DNA of 64,000 bases from Phialocephala subalpina (Eukaryota > Ascomycota > Leotiomycetes > Helotiales > Mollisiaceae), in the NCBI GenBank assembly GCA_900073065.1, contig FJOG01000008.1, positions 810,985-874,984 on the forward strand, read 5' to 3'. A model generated the notes under the pieces. The model worked only from the letters and a program-made list of their open reading frames with translations, had not been told where the DNA came from and made no database searches. Position 1 is the first letter of the stretch; every line of letters starts with the position of its first letter. The translations under genes were made by a program, and so were the position numbers. Of this stretch, positions 47,501 through 58,881 are shown piece by piece.

Positions 47501-49026
47501 CGCGGGACGACCAGGAAGAAAAGGCTGCCAGTGAGGAAGCACCAGCTGAGGCTCAAGAGAAAGAAAAGACTGTTGATAAAGAACCACTAGGCGTGGACGA
47601 AGAGCAGGAAAAGACTAGCATTAATGAAAAGCCAAGCAAAGCCCAAGAGGAACCTGTGATTCACACGAATAATGGCATGGCTCCTGAAACAACCTCCTTG
47701 GATGAGACAAACGACAAACCAATTGATGCTCCGGCTGGAGAGGAACAACCGGGACCGCCATCGACAAGACGATCGGGGCTAAGGACAAAAGGCGAGCTCA
47801 AAGAACCTTCGAAATCTTTGAGACGATCTAACGATAAGAAAACTACGACCCCGAGGCAAGCTTCTCGTGTTGCCAAAACCAAAGCTAGTACTGCTAGCAT
47901 GTCAAGCGCCTCGTCAACGCCTGCATCCACCTCAGGGCCTGTGCTACCTGATCCCGGCCCCTCTGAACGAGCCACGACCCAGAGTCAAGGCAAATCAGAC
48001 AACCCGTTTATACCAGCTCCTGCTCCTGTGAGGAGGACAGCCAAGCGAAAATCAGGCGCTACAGTCGTTGACGAAAAGCCCGTCTTACCAACCAGAGCCT
48101 CGAAGAGGCAATCTACTGCCAACCTAGTGCGAGACGAGAGTGAAGACCCTTTAGCACTTACGCCTATATCTGCCCACAAGGCTGGAAGACCGAAGAACGG
48201 GTCTGTATTGTTTGAAGGGATGGCCTTCGCGGTCTCCTACGTCAAAGATGACCATGAGAGGGATTGCGTCACGAAGCTGATTGTGGACAATGGTGGCCGC
48301 ATCCTTCAAGAAGGATTCGACGCATTGTTCAACGCAATTCCAAAGACTGCCGGCGAAGATGTCGAGCTCTCTCTTTCCGAGTCCGCAAGCCGACTTGGCT
48401 TTACAGCGCTCATCGCCGACGAGCACAGTCGCAAGGCAAAATACATGCAGGCGTTAGCACTCGGTCTACCGTGCATATCGGGTCGTTGGGTCTCTGCGTG
48501 TGTATCCAAGTTGTCCATCATTGATTGGACGCCGTATCTACTTTGTGCCGGTCAATCTTCATTCCTTGGCAATGCTATCCGCAGTAGAACGATTTCGCCT
48601 TATCCAGCTTCTGATGCTCAACTCGCAGAGGTGTTCTCTTCTAGGGAGAAGCTCTTGGCAGGGCGTTCTGTTTTACTTGTTACTGGCAAAGGCAGTACTC
48701 AAGAGAAGCGAAAGGCCTATCTATTTCTCACGAGAGCTTTAGGTCCAACACGAGTTGGTCAAGTTGTCGACTACCAGGAAGCGAGGAAGCGGCTTGCAGA
48801 GGCAGATGCACAGAACCAAAGCTATGACATTCTCTACGTTGAAGGCAACGAGAACGCGGCCGATAAAGTCGTCTTCGGCCCTCCACCTCCCAGTGGCGGC
48901 TCGAAGAAGAGGAAGAGAGGACCTACAGAGGCAGATGCTGATCTGCCGGCACCAAAGAAGATCCGCATCATTGTTGATGAGACGATGGTGCAAAGTCTGA
49001 TCTTGAGTCAGTTGCTGGAAGAGTGA
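44517..49026 (+). CDS. crb2: Crb2/Rad9-like DNA-damage checkpoint mediator with BRCT domains (interrupted by assembly gap)
   Basis: Exon 1 is 44517-44618. After a 77-bp GT-AG intron, exon 2 runs from 44696 to the TGA at 49024-49026, broken by 516 N. The N-terminus (QRTLLSSPAQPTNTPDQIAS) and a long, acidic, Ser/Pro-rich region with SQ/TQ sites suit a phosphorylated scaffold. After the gap comes more low-complexity sequence. BRCT-type repeats begin near 48200 (GSVLFEGMAFAVSYVKDDHE, GRWVSACVSKLSIIDWTPYL) and 48650 (KLLAGRSVLLVTGKG). A basic KKRKRG near the end may be a nuclear signal. The family bridges sensor and effector kinases after DNA damage. The frame before and after the gap differs, so the true gap length is not 516 modulo 3, or it holds an intron. 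A Tudor pair expected before the BRCTs is not visible and may lie in the gap. Confidence 0.85.
46856..47371. other. Assembly gap (516 N) inside checkpoint gene
   Basis: A run of N interrupts the coding sequence. The upstream frame ends on a codon boundary at 46855. The downstream open frame starts a codon at 47374, leaving a two-base mismatch, so the N count is an estimate. Confidence 0.99.
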
Positions 49027-50200
49027 ATTGTAGAAATAGGTTTGGAGCATCGGGAACAGCTGGAATACTATGCATATGTAGGAGGAGTATTTGCTAATGA
49101 TAATTGCTGGTTTGCGATGAGCTTCTGTCTGATTGATGGAGGCATCATGGAATGGAGTTTGGGGTTATGATACCAATCTATGGGAGAGGTCAAGACCTGA
49201 GGCGATTTGCTGGTAGGGCTAGATGTGCTAATCAAGAGCTTCATCCACCTCAATACCTGGGAGATAAATGTTCTCTCAATGCGTCGTGACTCCATGCTGC
49301 GTTTTGACTTTCCTAATCCCGACTCAATTCGGCAAGTGCCTTGAACAATCATTTCGTCACAGTACAGTCTCGCGATGCTTCCCTGTGATCGGGTAGCATG
49401 CCCATGGCGCCGAGCACTCACTACCACAATCCTTTATCAGCGGTATTACTTAATTATTTCATCCACACGACCTCGATTAGTGATCACAGCGTTGGGATGA
49501 TTCGATGTCTACGACGGGGCACCAGGGTGTCGGGGACCGACCAGGGATCGAAGTTTGAAGCACCATCGACGGCACAATCGATTTGAAATTTCGTATGCAT
49601 ATAATCCGTGGAGTTTTGATTTATTCAGTGCATTTGAGTGAGTTTGGAGTTCAAATTGCCTGTTCGCGATATAATTTCGAAGTTTTCTCATTGTGTAGCG
49701 TGAGGATTGCACTGCGAGGTCCTGGAAGCCCGGAATTGTAAGGTGCATGTAATATCTCTCCAGGTGGGAATGTCCCGACCACTTTTCTTCAGCGCCTCGT
49801 TTGAGGCTCTGATATCTAGCGAGCGCATTTGGCCCTCAACTTCAGTCCAGCATACCTTCGAGGCGCAACCTTCGATTCAAGCCGGAGCTGTCTCATTTGA
49901 AGATTCTTACTTTACGCTTTCCAATCGTGAAGATCTGTTTGTATTTAATGTATGCGAGGTTTCGCAGTGTTGTGAGTAATGGACTGGGGAGGTCGAATGA
50001 AGCTTTTGGTGGGCTCGTGGTAGGGGTTGACTAGCCCGCGGGTCGAGCTTTCTCAGGCCATCATCGCCGAAGTTGGGACATTAACCCTCCTGATGAGGCA
50101 GGTTCAGCGACCCTTCACTCGGTTCTCAGCGTGTTGAGAAGGCAGGGCTGAAGATTGCGACCACAAAGCCCAAGTCAAGCTATAAATCTAGGCAGCGAAA
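49027..50200. other. Intergenic, 1.2 kb
   Basis: No gene is recognised. Short frames at 49068-49427 (-) and 49707-49979 (+) have no protein features. Confidence 0.45.
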
Positions 50201-50948
50201 TTGTTTTGTCAAGACAGAACTATCGAAGATGGCCGGACCGTGCTTCATGACGCAATTTTCTACTCAAAGTGTCAACACTTCATCCCAATGATACTAGCGC
50301 ATAAACCACACCTAGAACTCAGAGATACAAATGGCCTCACGCCCCTTCTTCTAGCAGCCTCGAATGGGAGTCTGGCAGCTGCACGAGCTCTGGTGAAAGC
50401 TGGCGCTGAGATGGAGTTCCGCACTAGGTCTGGTCAAAGTGCTCTAGCGCTGGCAATCGAGGCTAGAGACCATGAGATGGTCATCCTCCTCGTTCAAAGT
50501 GGTGCAGATGTCCACAAGAAATGTGGTTCAGCACCCTGTGCCCTTATGTATGCCGTTCAAAAAGGAGGTGGTGCTGTTCTTCAAGGATCATATTCCGTTC
50601 CGATGCCTGTCGTGATATCAATGTCAAGGATTCTCAAGGCCGTAGCGCATTGCATATTGTAGCTAGCGGATCTTTCGGAGATATCGCGTTGAGTATGCAG
50701 CAGCTGTTGGGAATCCAGGAAGTCAACATTAATCTTGAGGACCGGCCGGGCAATACCCCCTCCACGAAGCTGCTAGAATGGGCAGCGTGCTGATGGCCAG
50801 TATGCTTGTGACTGTCGGAGCTGAAATGCATCGACAAAATCACTCGGGGATGACTGCTTTAGAGACAGCGACTTCGAAGAGGAATAGGGAGATTGTGGAG
50901 ATGCTTGGAGGGACTTGGGAACAGAAGAAAAGGGGATGGTTTAGGTGA
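50201..50948 (+). pseudogene. Ankyrin-repeat gene, frameshifted remnant
   Basis: Ankyrin repeats are spread over different frames. From 50201: GRTVLHDAIFYSKCQHFIPM, then DTNGLTPLLLAASNGSLAAA, then SGQSALALAIEARDHEMVIL, and on to about 50570. Then in another frame, from about 50610: INVKDSQGRSALHIVASGSF. After the C-run at 50756-50760, in a third frame: LHEAARMGSVLMASMLVTVG and HSGMTALETATSKRNREIVE, ending at TGA 50948. The last shift is explained by one missing C in ACCCCC, since six C would give TPLHEAA. The first break seems to need more than one indel. No ATG starts the first frame. This is most likely a decayed ankyrin gene or the 3' part of one. Sequencing error in the homopolymer could explain only one of the breaks. 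Confidence 0.7.
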
Positions 50949-52416
50949 TAGGGCGATGAGTTGATGAGTATTCCCTCGTTTATACTTTTCCTCCTCCAAC
51001 TTCTGCTTCCGTATATTTCTTCTGTGGCGATTACTGAAACTTTGTCGGTTGGCGACTGCATGTTTTACGGCCGATTACTTTGATGTCGTTTCTAATAGGT
51101 ACATGAAAGTATGCAGATCACCTATCCAATTACCAAGCCAAGGTTAAGTATCAATGACTCTGTCGAGCTCGATTCAGTGATCACAGCACCAATTCTTCTC
51201 CCTGACAAGACAACCAACTCATTCTTCTCGGCTACAAGATCTCGGCTGCGCTTGTGCAACGTTCTAACGAAAACCGGTGGCGGGCTGACGTGAAGAATTG
51301 GAAGTTCGCAGTGCAGGATCCGTCGTCGAGACGCGGCTTACAGGCGCGATGCACCCCATATCAGACCTGTCGCTCGTATCGCGAACAGGTCTACTACATC
51401 CGATTCATCCTGTGGAGGATTGAACCGGCAACAGGCCTTGACCCGAACCTGATTCTGGGGTCAGGGTAAGCCTGATTTAAAGTTCACAGTAGGGAGAAGT
51501 CGAGAATGTTCAACTTCAATAGTCTGATCCTGGGGTCCGGATTGCTGACCATGTTGGGAAGCTTACGTTGCTGTGCAATGTGGCGTACACTATCTGAATG
51601 GACATGGTGCCAATCTGGCCTGGCTTGAGTGTTTATTTGCGACGGATGCGAAGTCATAGAGCTGATTTGATAGATATAGTACATTCCGATGGTGGCGCAG
51701 ACAAAGTGGCACACGCGAATGATAAGTGCGAGAGTGCGAGATACGGACTTGCTTTTCATTGGCATGCAGTGACTTGAGGATCTCAAAACCGGCCTACTGG
51801 AAGGGGTGTCATGCATATCATCTACAGATTCGAGAGGATCTATCATATTTAAATAGCTGTGCCGTGATGCTGGTAAATTTAGCTTCTTTCTTTCTCGTTC
51901 CTTCCTAACAGTGTGCAACCACTGAGGCTCGAATAGCATTGATTACTCGACAAGTTTGCCAACATGCAAGTCTCAGAACTCCACCAACATTGATGGATGG
52001 GATCAACACACCGCACCATTCTGCTTTCTACTCACCGCGCCTCTCGCATTAATGGACCCCACAATACGATCTTATTGCGATATACTGTTGTGCTACTGGA
52101 CCTCACAATACGATCTTATCACGATGTCCTGTTGTGCTAGCACATTCTCCAAGCCACACCGAAAAGAGAGAGACGAGCATCTGCAATCGGATCTCCCAGT
52201 TAGTAAATTCACTATTTTGATATGCCAATGAGCAATACAGCAGAGTCAGAGGTCAGTCTCCGCATAACTCACCTTGAGTTGAGACATATAAAATGCGAAC
52301 TCCTCTCTCTCATCTATTTAATCCTCCTTCATCCATTTTAATCACGTATTTGCACTCCTGTTACTGTTTGCCTTGAACATCGTTAGCACAAACCTGCTTG
52401 GATAACTTCTTCACAA
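50949..52416. other. Intergenic, 1.5 kb
   Basis: No gene is seen. It contains an imperfect tandem duplication at 52053-52139. The right end is the leader of the FMO gene, with a TATAAAA-like box at about 52288. Confidence 0.45.
52053..52139. repeat. Imperfect 44-bp tandem repeat, two copies
   Basis: Copy 1 is 52053-52095 and copy 2 is 52097-52139. Both contain CACAATACGATCTTAT and end TGTTGTGCTA, with a few substitutions between them. Confidence 0.9.
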
Positions 52417-54316
52417 ATGAAGGTTGCCATCATTGGAGGAGGTCCATCAGGACTCACGACCCTCAAGCACCTGCTCACTGCTCATGAATTCTTCCCTGGT
52501 GCGGAGGCTTTTGAGGCAAGATTATTCGAAGCAGAAAGTTTTATCGGTGGTACTTTCAAGCACCGTGATTACGAAGATGCTGAGGTGAGTCAACAATACC
52601 TTCATCAATCAATACTAATAAACTTCTAGCTTGTGTCTTCTCGACAACTCACCACCTTCTCCGACTACCGCTACACCCCTGACTCGCCCGACTTCTTGTC
52701 AACCAAGGAGTACTGCACCTATCTCGAGGGCTATGCCAAGAAGTACAATCTCTGGCCTAGCATTCACCTTCAGACCACAGTCACCCGAATCCAACGCGGT
52801 AGCAATGGTGGTCACATCATCCAGTACATCGAAGCAGGAAAAGCATTCGAATGGCACTGTGATGCTGTTGCTATCTGCTCCGGGTTGCATGTAATTCCTA
52901 ACATCCCAGTCATCGATGGCCTGCAAAGCGTTCCACATGTGATTCATTCCTCGCGGTTCAAGGAGAGAAACCAGTTCGGTGATGGTAAAGACATTTTGAT
53001 TGTCGGGAGTGGGGAGACAGGCATGGATATTGCTCATTTAGCAGTTACCTCCAACACTAATTCTGTTACCCTTTGTCATCGAGATGGTTTCTTATGTGCT
53101 CCTAAGGTTTGTCAATTCTCTTGGTGCCGAAGGATAATTTCTGACGAGATACAGCGTGCTCCTGAGCCATCATGGTTCGGCATGAAGCCTACTGCCGCCC
53201 CTCAAGGTAATGTCCCGTATGATGTCGGTGCTGCGAGTTTGTTCGACACTGCATACGTGCACCCGCTTCTGCGAGATTCATTCCTGCCTTGGTGGTACTA
53301 TGACAGATTCGCCAAGTGGACGACTTGGTTGGTGTCTGGAACGAAAGCTGGTCTTGACCAATGGGTTGGCGAGATTTCTCCTGAACGCTTTCATGCTTCG
53401 AAAAGTAAGTTCGCTTTGGTCAAGAGACAAGAACGAGCTGATTCTGACCTGCCAAGTCTTCTTCAACAAATCCACCAAAGCAATGCCCTACATAACTTCC
53501 CAATACCGCACCTCATCAGCCCTCAACACCCTCCGCTCCTACATCGCTCAAGTCCCTCTCGTCTCCACGCAGGGTCGTGCCATCGACCTAGCCCCTTGGC
53601 CCCAATCCATCAGTGAGAAAGGCATCGTAACTTTCGTCGAGAACGGTCGTCCAGAAGCAGAAGTCATGAGATCCAAGACCTGCAAGCCAGATATATTGAT
53701 TCTGGCGACCGGCTACACTCAATCGTTCCCTTTTCTTGGTGAAGAGTATCTGTTGCCGAAAGATGCTGATATGAGGAGCATTTGGAAGAGCGGTGATGAG
53801 AGTGTAGCTTTCATCGGGTTTGTGCGTCCCAGTTTCGGTGCCATCCCTCCTCTCTCTGAGATGCAAGCACAACTCTGGATCCTCAATCTCCTCAATCGTC
53901 TCCCTTCCCCTCTGACCCCAACCTCACACTATCGTCTTCATCACCTAATCAGCAGCCGCATAACATACGGTGTAGACCATGAATCCTACGCCTATCAACT
54001 CGCTCTCGACATGGGCTCCGCTCCTTCCTTCACTGAAATCTTACCTATGGGGTGGAAGATGGTGCTGTGTTGGGCTTTGAGTGCGCAGGTTAATACTAAG
54101 TTTAGGTTGGCTGGCCCTTGGAAGTGGGAAGGTGCGAAACAGGTGATGGAAACGGAGATCTGGGATACGGTGGCGAGGAGAAGAGGGTTCTTTGGACATG
54201 TTACACTAAGTTTGGTGCCGATGATGATGTTTGGTACTTTGAGTGCAGTGTTGTGGGCGTTGGATGAAATTTGCAAGATTTTGAAGTGGGTTTGGAAGGT
54301 GATGATGCTGGGTTGA
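52417..54316 (+). CDS. FAD-dependent flavin monooxygenase (FMO type), 584 aa
   Basis: Exons 52417-52584, 52630-53106, 53155-53404 and 53457-54316 join in phase to 585 codons with stop. The N-terminus has the FAD-binding Rossmann motif GGGPSG (IIGGGPSGLTTLKHLL). A second dinucleotide motif, IVGSGETGMDIAHLA near residue 190, would bind NADPH. VPHVIHSSRFK occupies the place of the FMO-identifying motif (FxGxxxHxxxY/F) in diverged form. LILATGYTQSFPF is the conserved ATGY motif. A hydrophobic C-terminus (LSLVPMMMFGTLSAVLWAL) may sit at a membrane. Such enzymes oxygenate nitrogen, sulfur or carbonyl groups. The substrate is unknown. It is intact although its right-hand neighbours are pseudogenes. 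Confidence 0.9.
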
Positions 54317-54739
54317 GTGGTTGAGATATTAGAGGACTTAGAATGAATTCTATCAGTTGCTTGGTAAAGACTGCATTGGTGGTGAAAAGGGCTACAGAAG
54401 GGCTATATATACACAGAGGAGAGGGGTATCCCCCCTACTACCTAAAGGACGCGTATAGGCCGCGTCCTCAACTGACAAATTCGTTCGTTGGTTTTGCCGT
54501 CCGAGAACATTTTGCCGGGGTATATTGCGAAAGCAAGCACGCGTATAAATGTTCCAAAGGTCATGTCAAGACCTAGTTCCCCATGTCCGTCCCATCCATG
54601 AGCATTCTCCAAGCATTTTCACCCATTTAATTTATGCCCTCTATTTCGTCAATCAGCAACCGTCTCAGAGGGCAATAAGACTGTTGAGAGTCATATGTCA
54701 GGTTAAAGGAAGGGAAGCTTACAATGAGCTCTTAAATAG
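54317..54739. other. Intergenic, 0.4 kb
   Basis: This is the 3' region between the FMO gene and a gene remnant on the other strand. Nothing else is seen. Confidence 0.5.
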
Positions 54740-55109
54740 CTAGTCAGATTCTCCAACCTGCCCAATCTCCAACTTGTAGTTTGTGACGATGAACATCACA
54801 TAATCCATCAGTAAATTAGACTTCTTGACTACCTCTGCCGGAAATCGCTCGTACCGTCTGATAGCTGCTGGCACAGCCAATGATTCGGATGAATCGGGAG
54901 CTCGCAGCAATTGAACTGACCTTCTTCCCTGTGACTGGCGACAGACATTCAGATTGGCCAGTTCTCGATCGGTGATTCTGACAATCTGTATGGGCTCATT
55001 GGGATGGTCGGCATAAATGTCTCGTTACAGATGCTCGTAGAATGGTCTGATCCATTTGAGCTCAGCCTTGGACATTTGGAGCCGGGCAAGTCCAAATTCC
55101 TTGCGGTCT
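54740..55109 (-). pseudogene. Remnant of an unknown gene with a premature stop
   Basis: Read leftward from an acceptor-like TTTAG, one frame gives RDRKEFGLARLQMSKAELKW and IRPFYEHL, then TAA at 55027-55025. It then continues openly for about 95 residues (RDIYADHPNEPIQIVRITDR, ... LLMDYVMFIVTNYKLEIGQV) to TAG at 54742-54740. The composition on both sides of the stop is protein-like and continuous, so I read it as one broken exon, with CAA or CGA as the likely ancestral codon. The upstream exons are not resolved. I do not recognise the family. A plus-strand frame at 55004-55633 overlaps it and is judged a shadow. Confidence 0.55.
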
Positions 55110-55665
55110 CTAAATGTCTTGTCAGCTCTGGACTTTCTCGCGCTAACTTTCTGTTGATGCATAGGAGAATGGTACATAATGGTGAGCGGGCATTTATTTG
55201 CCACCTTTCTTGCCGTTGTCGATATTATGATCACCATTGTCCAGATTACCTTCAGCTGGAACCTAGAACCTTGTCAGAAACCTATGTTGGAGCAGTGCAC
55301 GTGATGGGGAATACTGACGTCTTGAAGTCGACGCTCTGGAGAGACGCCTCCTTGTTTACCAGCGACAGCTGGGCTCTTGGGCTAAGGAGGGTCAATAAAG
55401 AACCAATAAACGTCAAAGGAAACACAAACTTTGCTGCTTCGCAACATAGAAGCCATGTCAATGGTCATTGCGGGTTGGTGGTTTGGTGGTTGGAGGTTGG
55501 AGGAGAAATTGTAGATCGAGAAAGAAAAAAAAAATTGAGATACAGATCATCATCAGAGCGTAGAACAATCGAATACCTGAGTATATCGAAGTACCACGTG
55601 AGGAAACGAAACCAGTATTGTCGCACTGAATGAACCTCTCTTCCTCCTTAAAGGAAGGCTTCAGG

Positions 55666-57029
55666 TTACCGGAACGAACTAGTTGGCCGCAGTCCTAGCC
55701 CACTCTTCTCATAGGCCATATCGATCATCTTCATCTGGTTAGCTGAGTCATCTCCACCGACCCAGTACTGCGTCTGACGACCCTTGACCCGATTTACAAA
55801 CTCCTCAAGCTCGTAGCGAAACGATATCCACCAGTCCTCACCGGGTAAGTCCGCAAATTCACCACCAGCTTCCTTGTAGGTGTAAGCATTGTGTGACTTA
55901 GGCTCGACCCATTTCCTGACCGGCTGGTGATCCTCCTTGTTGCGGATTACATAGGAGTCCTTTACGTCGATTCGATGCTAGATGACGGCATTCATAAAGC
56001 CGTGCAATGTCACCTGTCTCGTCAGAACTTTTTCCTGGGCGGGCGGGAGCGTGTTGTCGAGGACCACGACCTCCTTGGTCGTCACCCTAGCCTCGGATGG
56101 CTTCCACAGAATGGGACCCCTCATAGTAGTAGTCGCCTCGCCTATGCCGCCGTTTGGGAACCGGAATTCGGCTTTGAAGTCGTAATCGCACTTGTCGTGG
56201 ATACCATCGCCGAAAATACTGGTATCGCAAGTCAAGCACTCCTCCGGCTCGTCGTCAAAGATCATGCGTAGCATGCCGAAGTTGTACGTGCCTAGCATCA
56301 TCATACTGCCACCGGAGAGATTGTAGTTGAACTCGATGTTACCTTTAGCAGTCATCAACCACGGGACCATCGAGTCTGTGTGGACGTGCACGACGTCAGC
56401 AGGGTTAATAAAGGATCGGAAAAGGTGGACGGCAGGGTGGAAGCGGTTGTGGAAGGCTTCCAGCAGGACCGGGGCGTTTGGTTGAGACAATTCCGGTAGA
56501 TTGAAAAGGATGTTGGCTTCGATTGCGTTGGAGACGGAGGGTTTCTCAAGTAAGACATGCTTGCCAGCACGGATAGCGCGGACGGCCCACTCAAAATGTA
56601 GACTGTTGGGCAGTGGGATATAGATGGCATCAATGTTCGGGTCGTCGAGAATTTCTTGAGTAAACACATGATTAGCACTCACTAGTCTGTGAAAATCGAC
56701 AGTCAAGAGTCCAACCCACCTTGATACGAGTGTCTGACATCGGGTATACCGTACTTTTTTGCGAATGCTTCGGCTCGGGTACGATCTCTAGCAGAGATAG
56801 CTTGCACAACGACTTCAGGATGTGACTTGGCTGGCGTAATCAGCGATAGGGGACTATTCAGTGTCAACAATGTACTGACGACGACACAGCTCAAAAGATA
56901 TTCCCAGGCTTCAGTGGACACTTACGCAGTTTTCGCGGCTCCTAAGATGCCGAACCTGATAGCGTCGCTCTTCTTCTGAACTGTCGGCGGGTCGAAAGCT
57001 GTCCAGACACGACTTACCAAGGATAACAT
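55666..57029 (-). pseudogene. Gfo/Idh/MocA-family oxidoreductase with in-frame TAG
   Basis: Exons, leftward: 57029-56926, 56853-56720, 56654-55666. They give 408 codons before the final TAA, with one in-frame TAG at codon 305 (55980-55978). The N-terminus carries the NAD(P) motif (IRFGILGAAKTAPLSLITPA). EKPS in KHVLLEKPSVSNA is the family's conserved catalytic-lysine motif. SGGSMMMLGTYNFGMLRMIF is in the substrate domain. After the TAG the sequence continues naturally (HRIDVKDSYVIRNKEDHQ ... DDSANQMKMIDMAYEKSGLG). The family contains dihydrodiol and D-xylose dehydrogenases. TAG replaces a residue that could be Trp (TGG). The break removes about a quarter of the protein. Recent nonsense mutation, sequencing error or readthrough are all possible. 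Confidence 0.8.
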
Positions 57030-57885
57030 CTTGTAACTTTCTTCTTTCTTTTTTAGCCAGTAGGTGGTTGCGATCCGACGGCTAAGGGAGGAGATGATGA
57101 CCGCTTGTTTGCAATTTCGTCCGCGAAGTTCTTGGTGCGCCGGTCTGTCAATGCATGAATAGTGCGTTGGTGAGAGGAATATATAGTGGACAGGCAGGGG
57201 GTTCGCTTACCTCTCCTTTTCCTGCCTGGCGTGTTTTCAACAGCTTTCGCTTTGTCAGTCGGATTCCAGTCAAATTCCGGTTAGGCAGGCAAAAACGGCA
57301 CCGGTCCATCAGTTCATCCGACAATTCAATCAATTCGAAAATATGTCGCCGCGAATGCTTATTCCTAGTAAGCTTAATATTCTGGAGACCAATTGTTTTT
57401 AAAGTTTATCTCTGCCTTGCTTCCTCATGAGTCTCAAGTGGTACCTTGAGCCTCAGCGAAGTCACCGCTCCTTCTAGCACGGCCCGGCTCGACCATTGCT
57501 GGGCCGAACACGTCGAGACAGAAGACTGAAAATAAGAGCCGAAGACAATTGAGAGAAATTTGACGAGATTTACTTGCCTTCTCACCTCTTGCGGCCAATG
57601 TGGAGGGAAGCAAAATGAAAAAGCGGCAGTGGACCCACAACAGTATCCTCCAAATATTTTCGCGACGTCACAACTTTGAATCAGAACTTGCTAAACAAGA
57701 GACAGAGCATATTACTGTAAAAACTCTTGAATAGACTTGAATTTTGACAATCGCGGATTTAAAGAGACTGTGAATGAGACATTGGCTGAGACATGCAGCT
57801 GCCACACGGAAAACTTTCCAAGCATCATCAACAACTTTTTCAAATTTCCGAAAGGCACGACGTAACAGAAAACACTTGATCATCC
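57030..57885. other. Intergenic, 0.86 kb
   Basis: This contains the presumed 5' regions of the oxidoreductase (-) and the 2EXR gene (+). No gene is recognised. Confidence 0.5.
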
Positions 57886-58691
57886 ATGGCTATCATCAGC
57901 TTCCCACAGTTCAGCAGCCCGAGAATTTCTCTCGAGATTCGGGACTTGATATGGGAAGCTGCCATAGCACTCGCTGAGCCCCGCATCGTCCACACCGGAG
58001 CTCGAGGGAGCCTCATCGAGGGGGACGAGCTGTCGAACTTCATTTCCTTGAGTCCTATCCCAGCACTTCTCCACGCCTGTTCTCGATCCCGTCAACTCGC
58101 TTTGAAGAGATGGAAGCCATACTTCATTGCTTCGCCCTCGGAATCACTCTCGACCCTCGGAATCACTCTCGACCCTCGGAATCACTCTCGACCCTCTAAC
58201 ACAAGACCTTCTTTGACCCACGACGTGACACACTGCTTTTGTTCAACGAATGGCAGCTTTTGGATATATTCGTCAACTACGTCAGCTTAGTTGAACGTCA
58301 AGAAGTCCAAAACCTCGCACTGTATCTCGACCACGACTCGTACGTAGTCGATCGGAGCGCGACCATCACAGACCAAAACCCTGGTTATTATTTTCCGTTA
58401 GCAGCTAAAATCTACCGAGAATTTCCTGGGGTGAAAACTTTGGCTATTATTGTTACCGAGTTGTATCAATTTCGACATTTGTGGGCTACGAGTGCGAAGG
58501 CGTTGGAGTTGGTGCTGATGCAGAATTGGGGATTGGGCGGGATTGTGGAGTCGACTATGAAGGATGATTTGGAAAGAACTTATGAGATGGATGGTAGTAT
58601 GGTGCCCGAAGTGAGGCTTGTTACTGTTGTTGGTACTGGGGTGGAGAGGCTGCTGACGCTGAAGGTTCTTTGTGGTGGATGTCAGCGTTGA
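57886..58691 (+). pseudogene. 2EXR-domain gene disrupted by a 19-bp repeat expansion
   Basis: ATG at 57886 opens a frame with FPQFSSPRISLEIRDLIWEA and PALLHACSRSRQLALKRWKP, the usual start of the fungal 2EXR family (F..LP.EIR..IW, CRESR...). At 58135-58191 three exact 19-bp units shift the frame. The rest of the protein (FFDPRRDTLLLFNEWQLLDI, VQNLALYLDHDSY, IYREFPGVKTLAIIV) continues in another frame to TGA at 58691. FDP.RDTL is the second 2EXR hallmark. Removing two units restores the frame but leaves a TAA just after the repeat, so a second lesion is needed. The combined length (about 265 residues) fits the family. A misassembled repeat is the alternative. Confidence 0.75.
58135..58191. repeat. 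19-bp minisatellite, three perfect units, inside coding sequence
   Basis: The unit CCCTCGGAATCACTCTCGA is repeated at 58135-58153, 58154-58172 and 58173-58191, then breaks off as CCCTCTAAC. The unit length is not a multiple of three, so copy-number change shifts the reading frame. Confidence 0.97.
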
Positions 58692-58881
58692 TAGTCGAAG
58701 GTCTGCCAGAATAAAGAGAATGAGGGCAAAAATCATGGTTTCAATCTGAAAATTGAAGAAAGAACTCCTGGCTCGTTATTCAAAAAGATAATTGTGTTAG
58801 AACAAACGATATACAGTCCCACTTCATGAACTCAATGAGGCACGTGACCATGCACGTCAACACTCCAGCGTTCTGCATTGC

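Noticed and set aside
55004..55633. 209-codon open frame on + strand
   Set aside because: It overlaps the protein-like exon on the - strand (54740-55109) and is itself rich in Ser/Arg/Cys with no family features.
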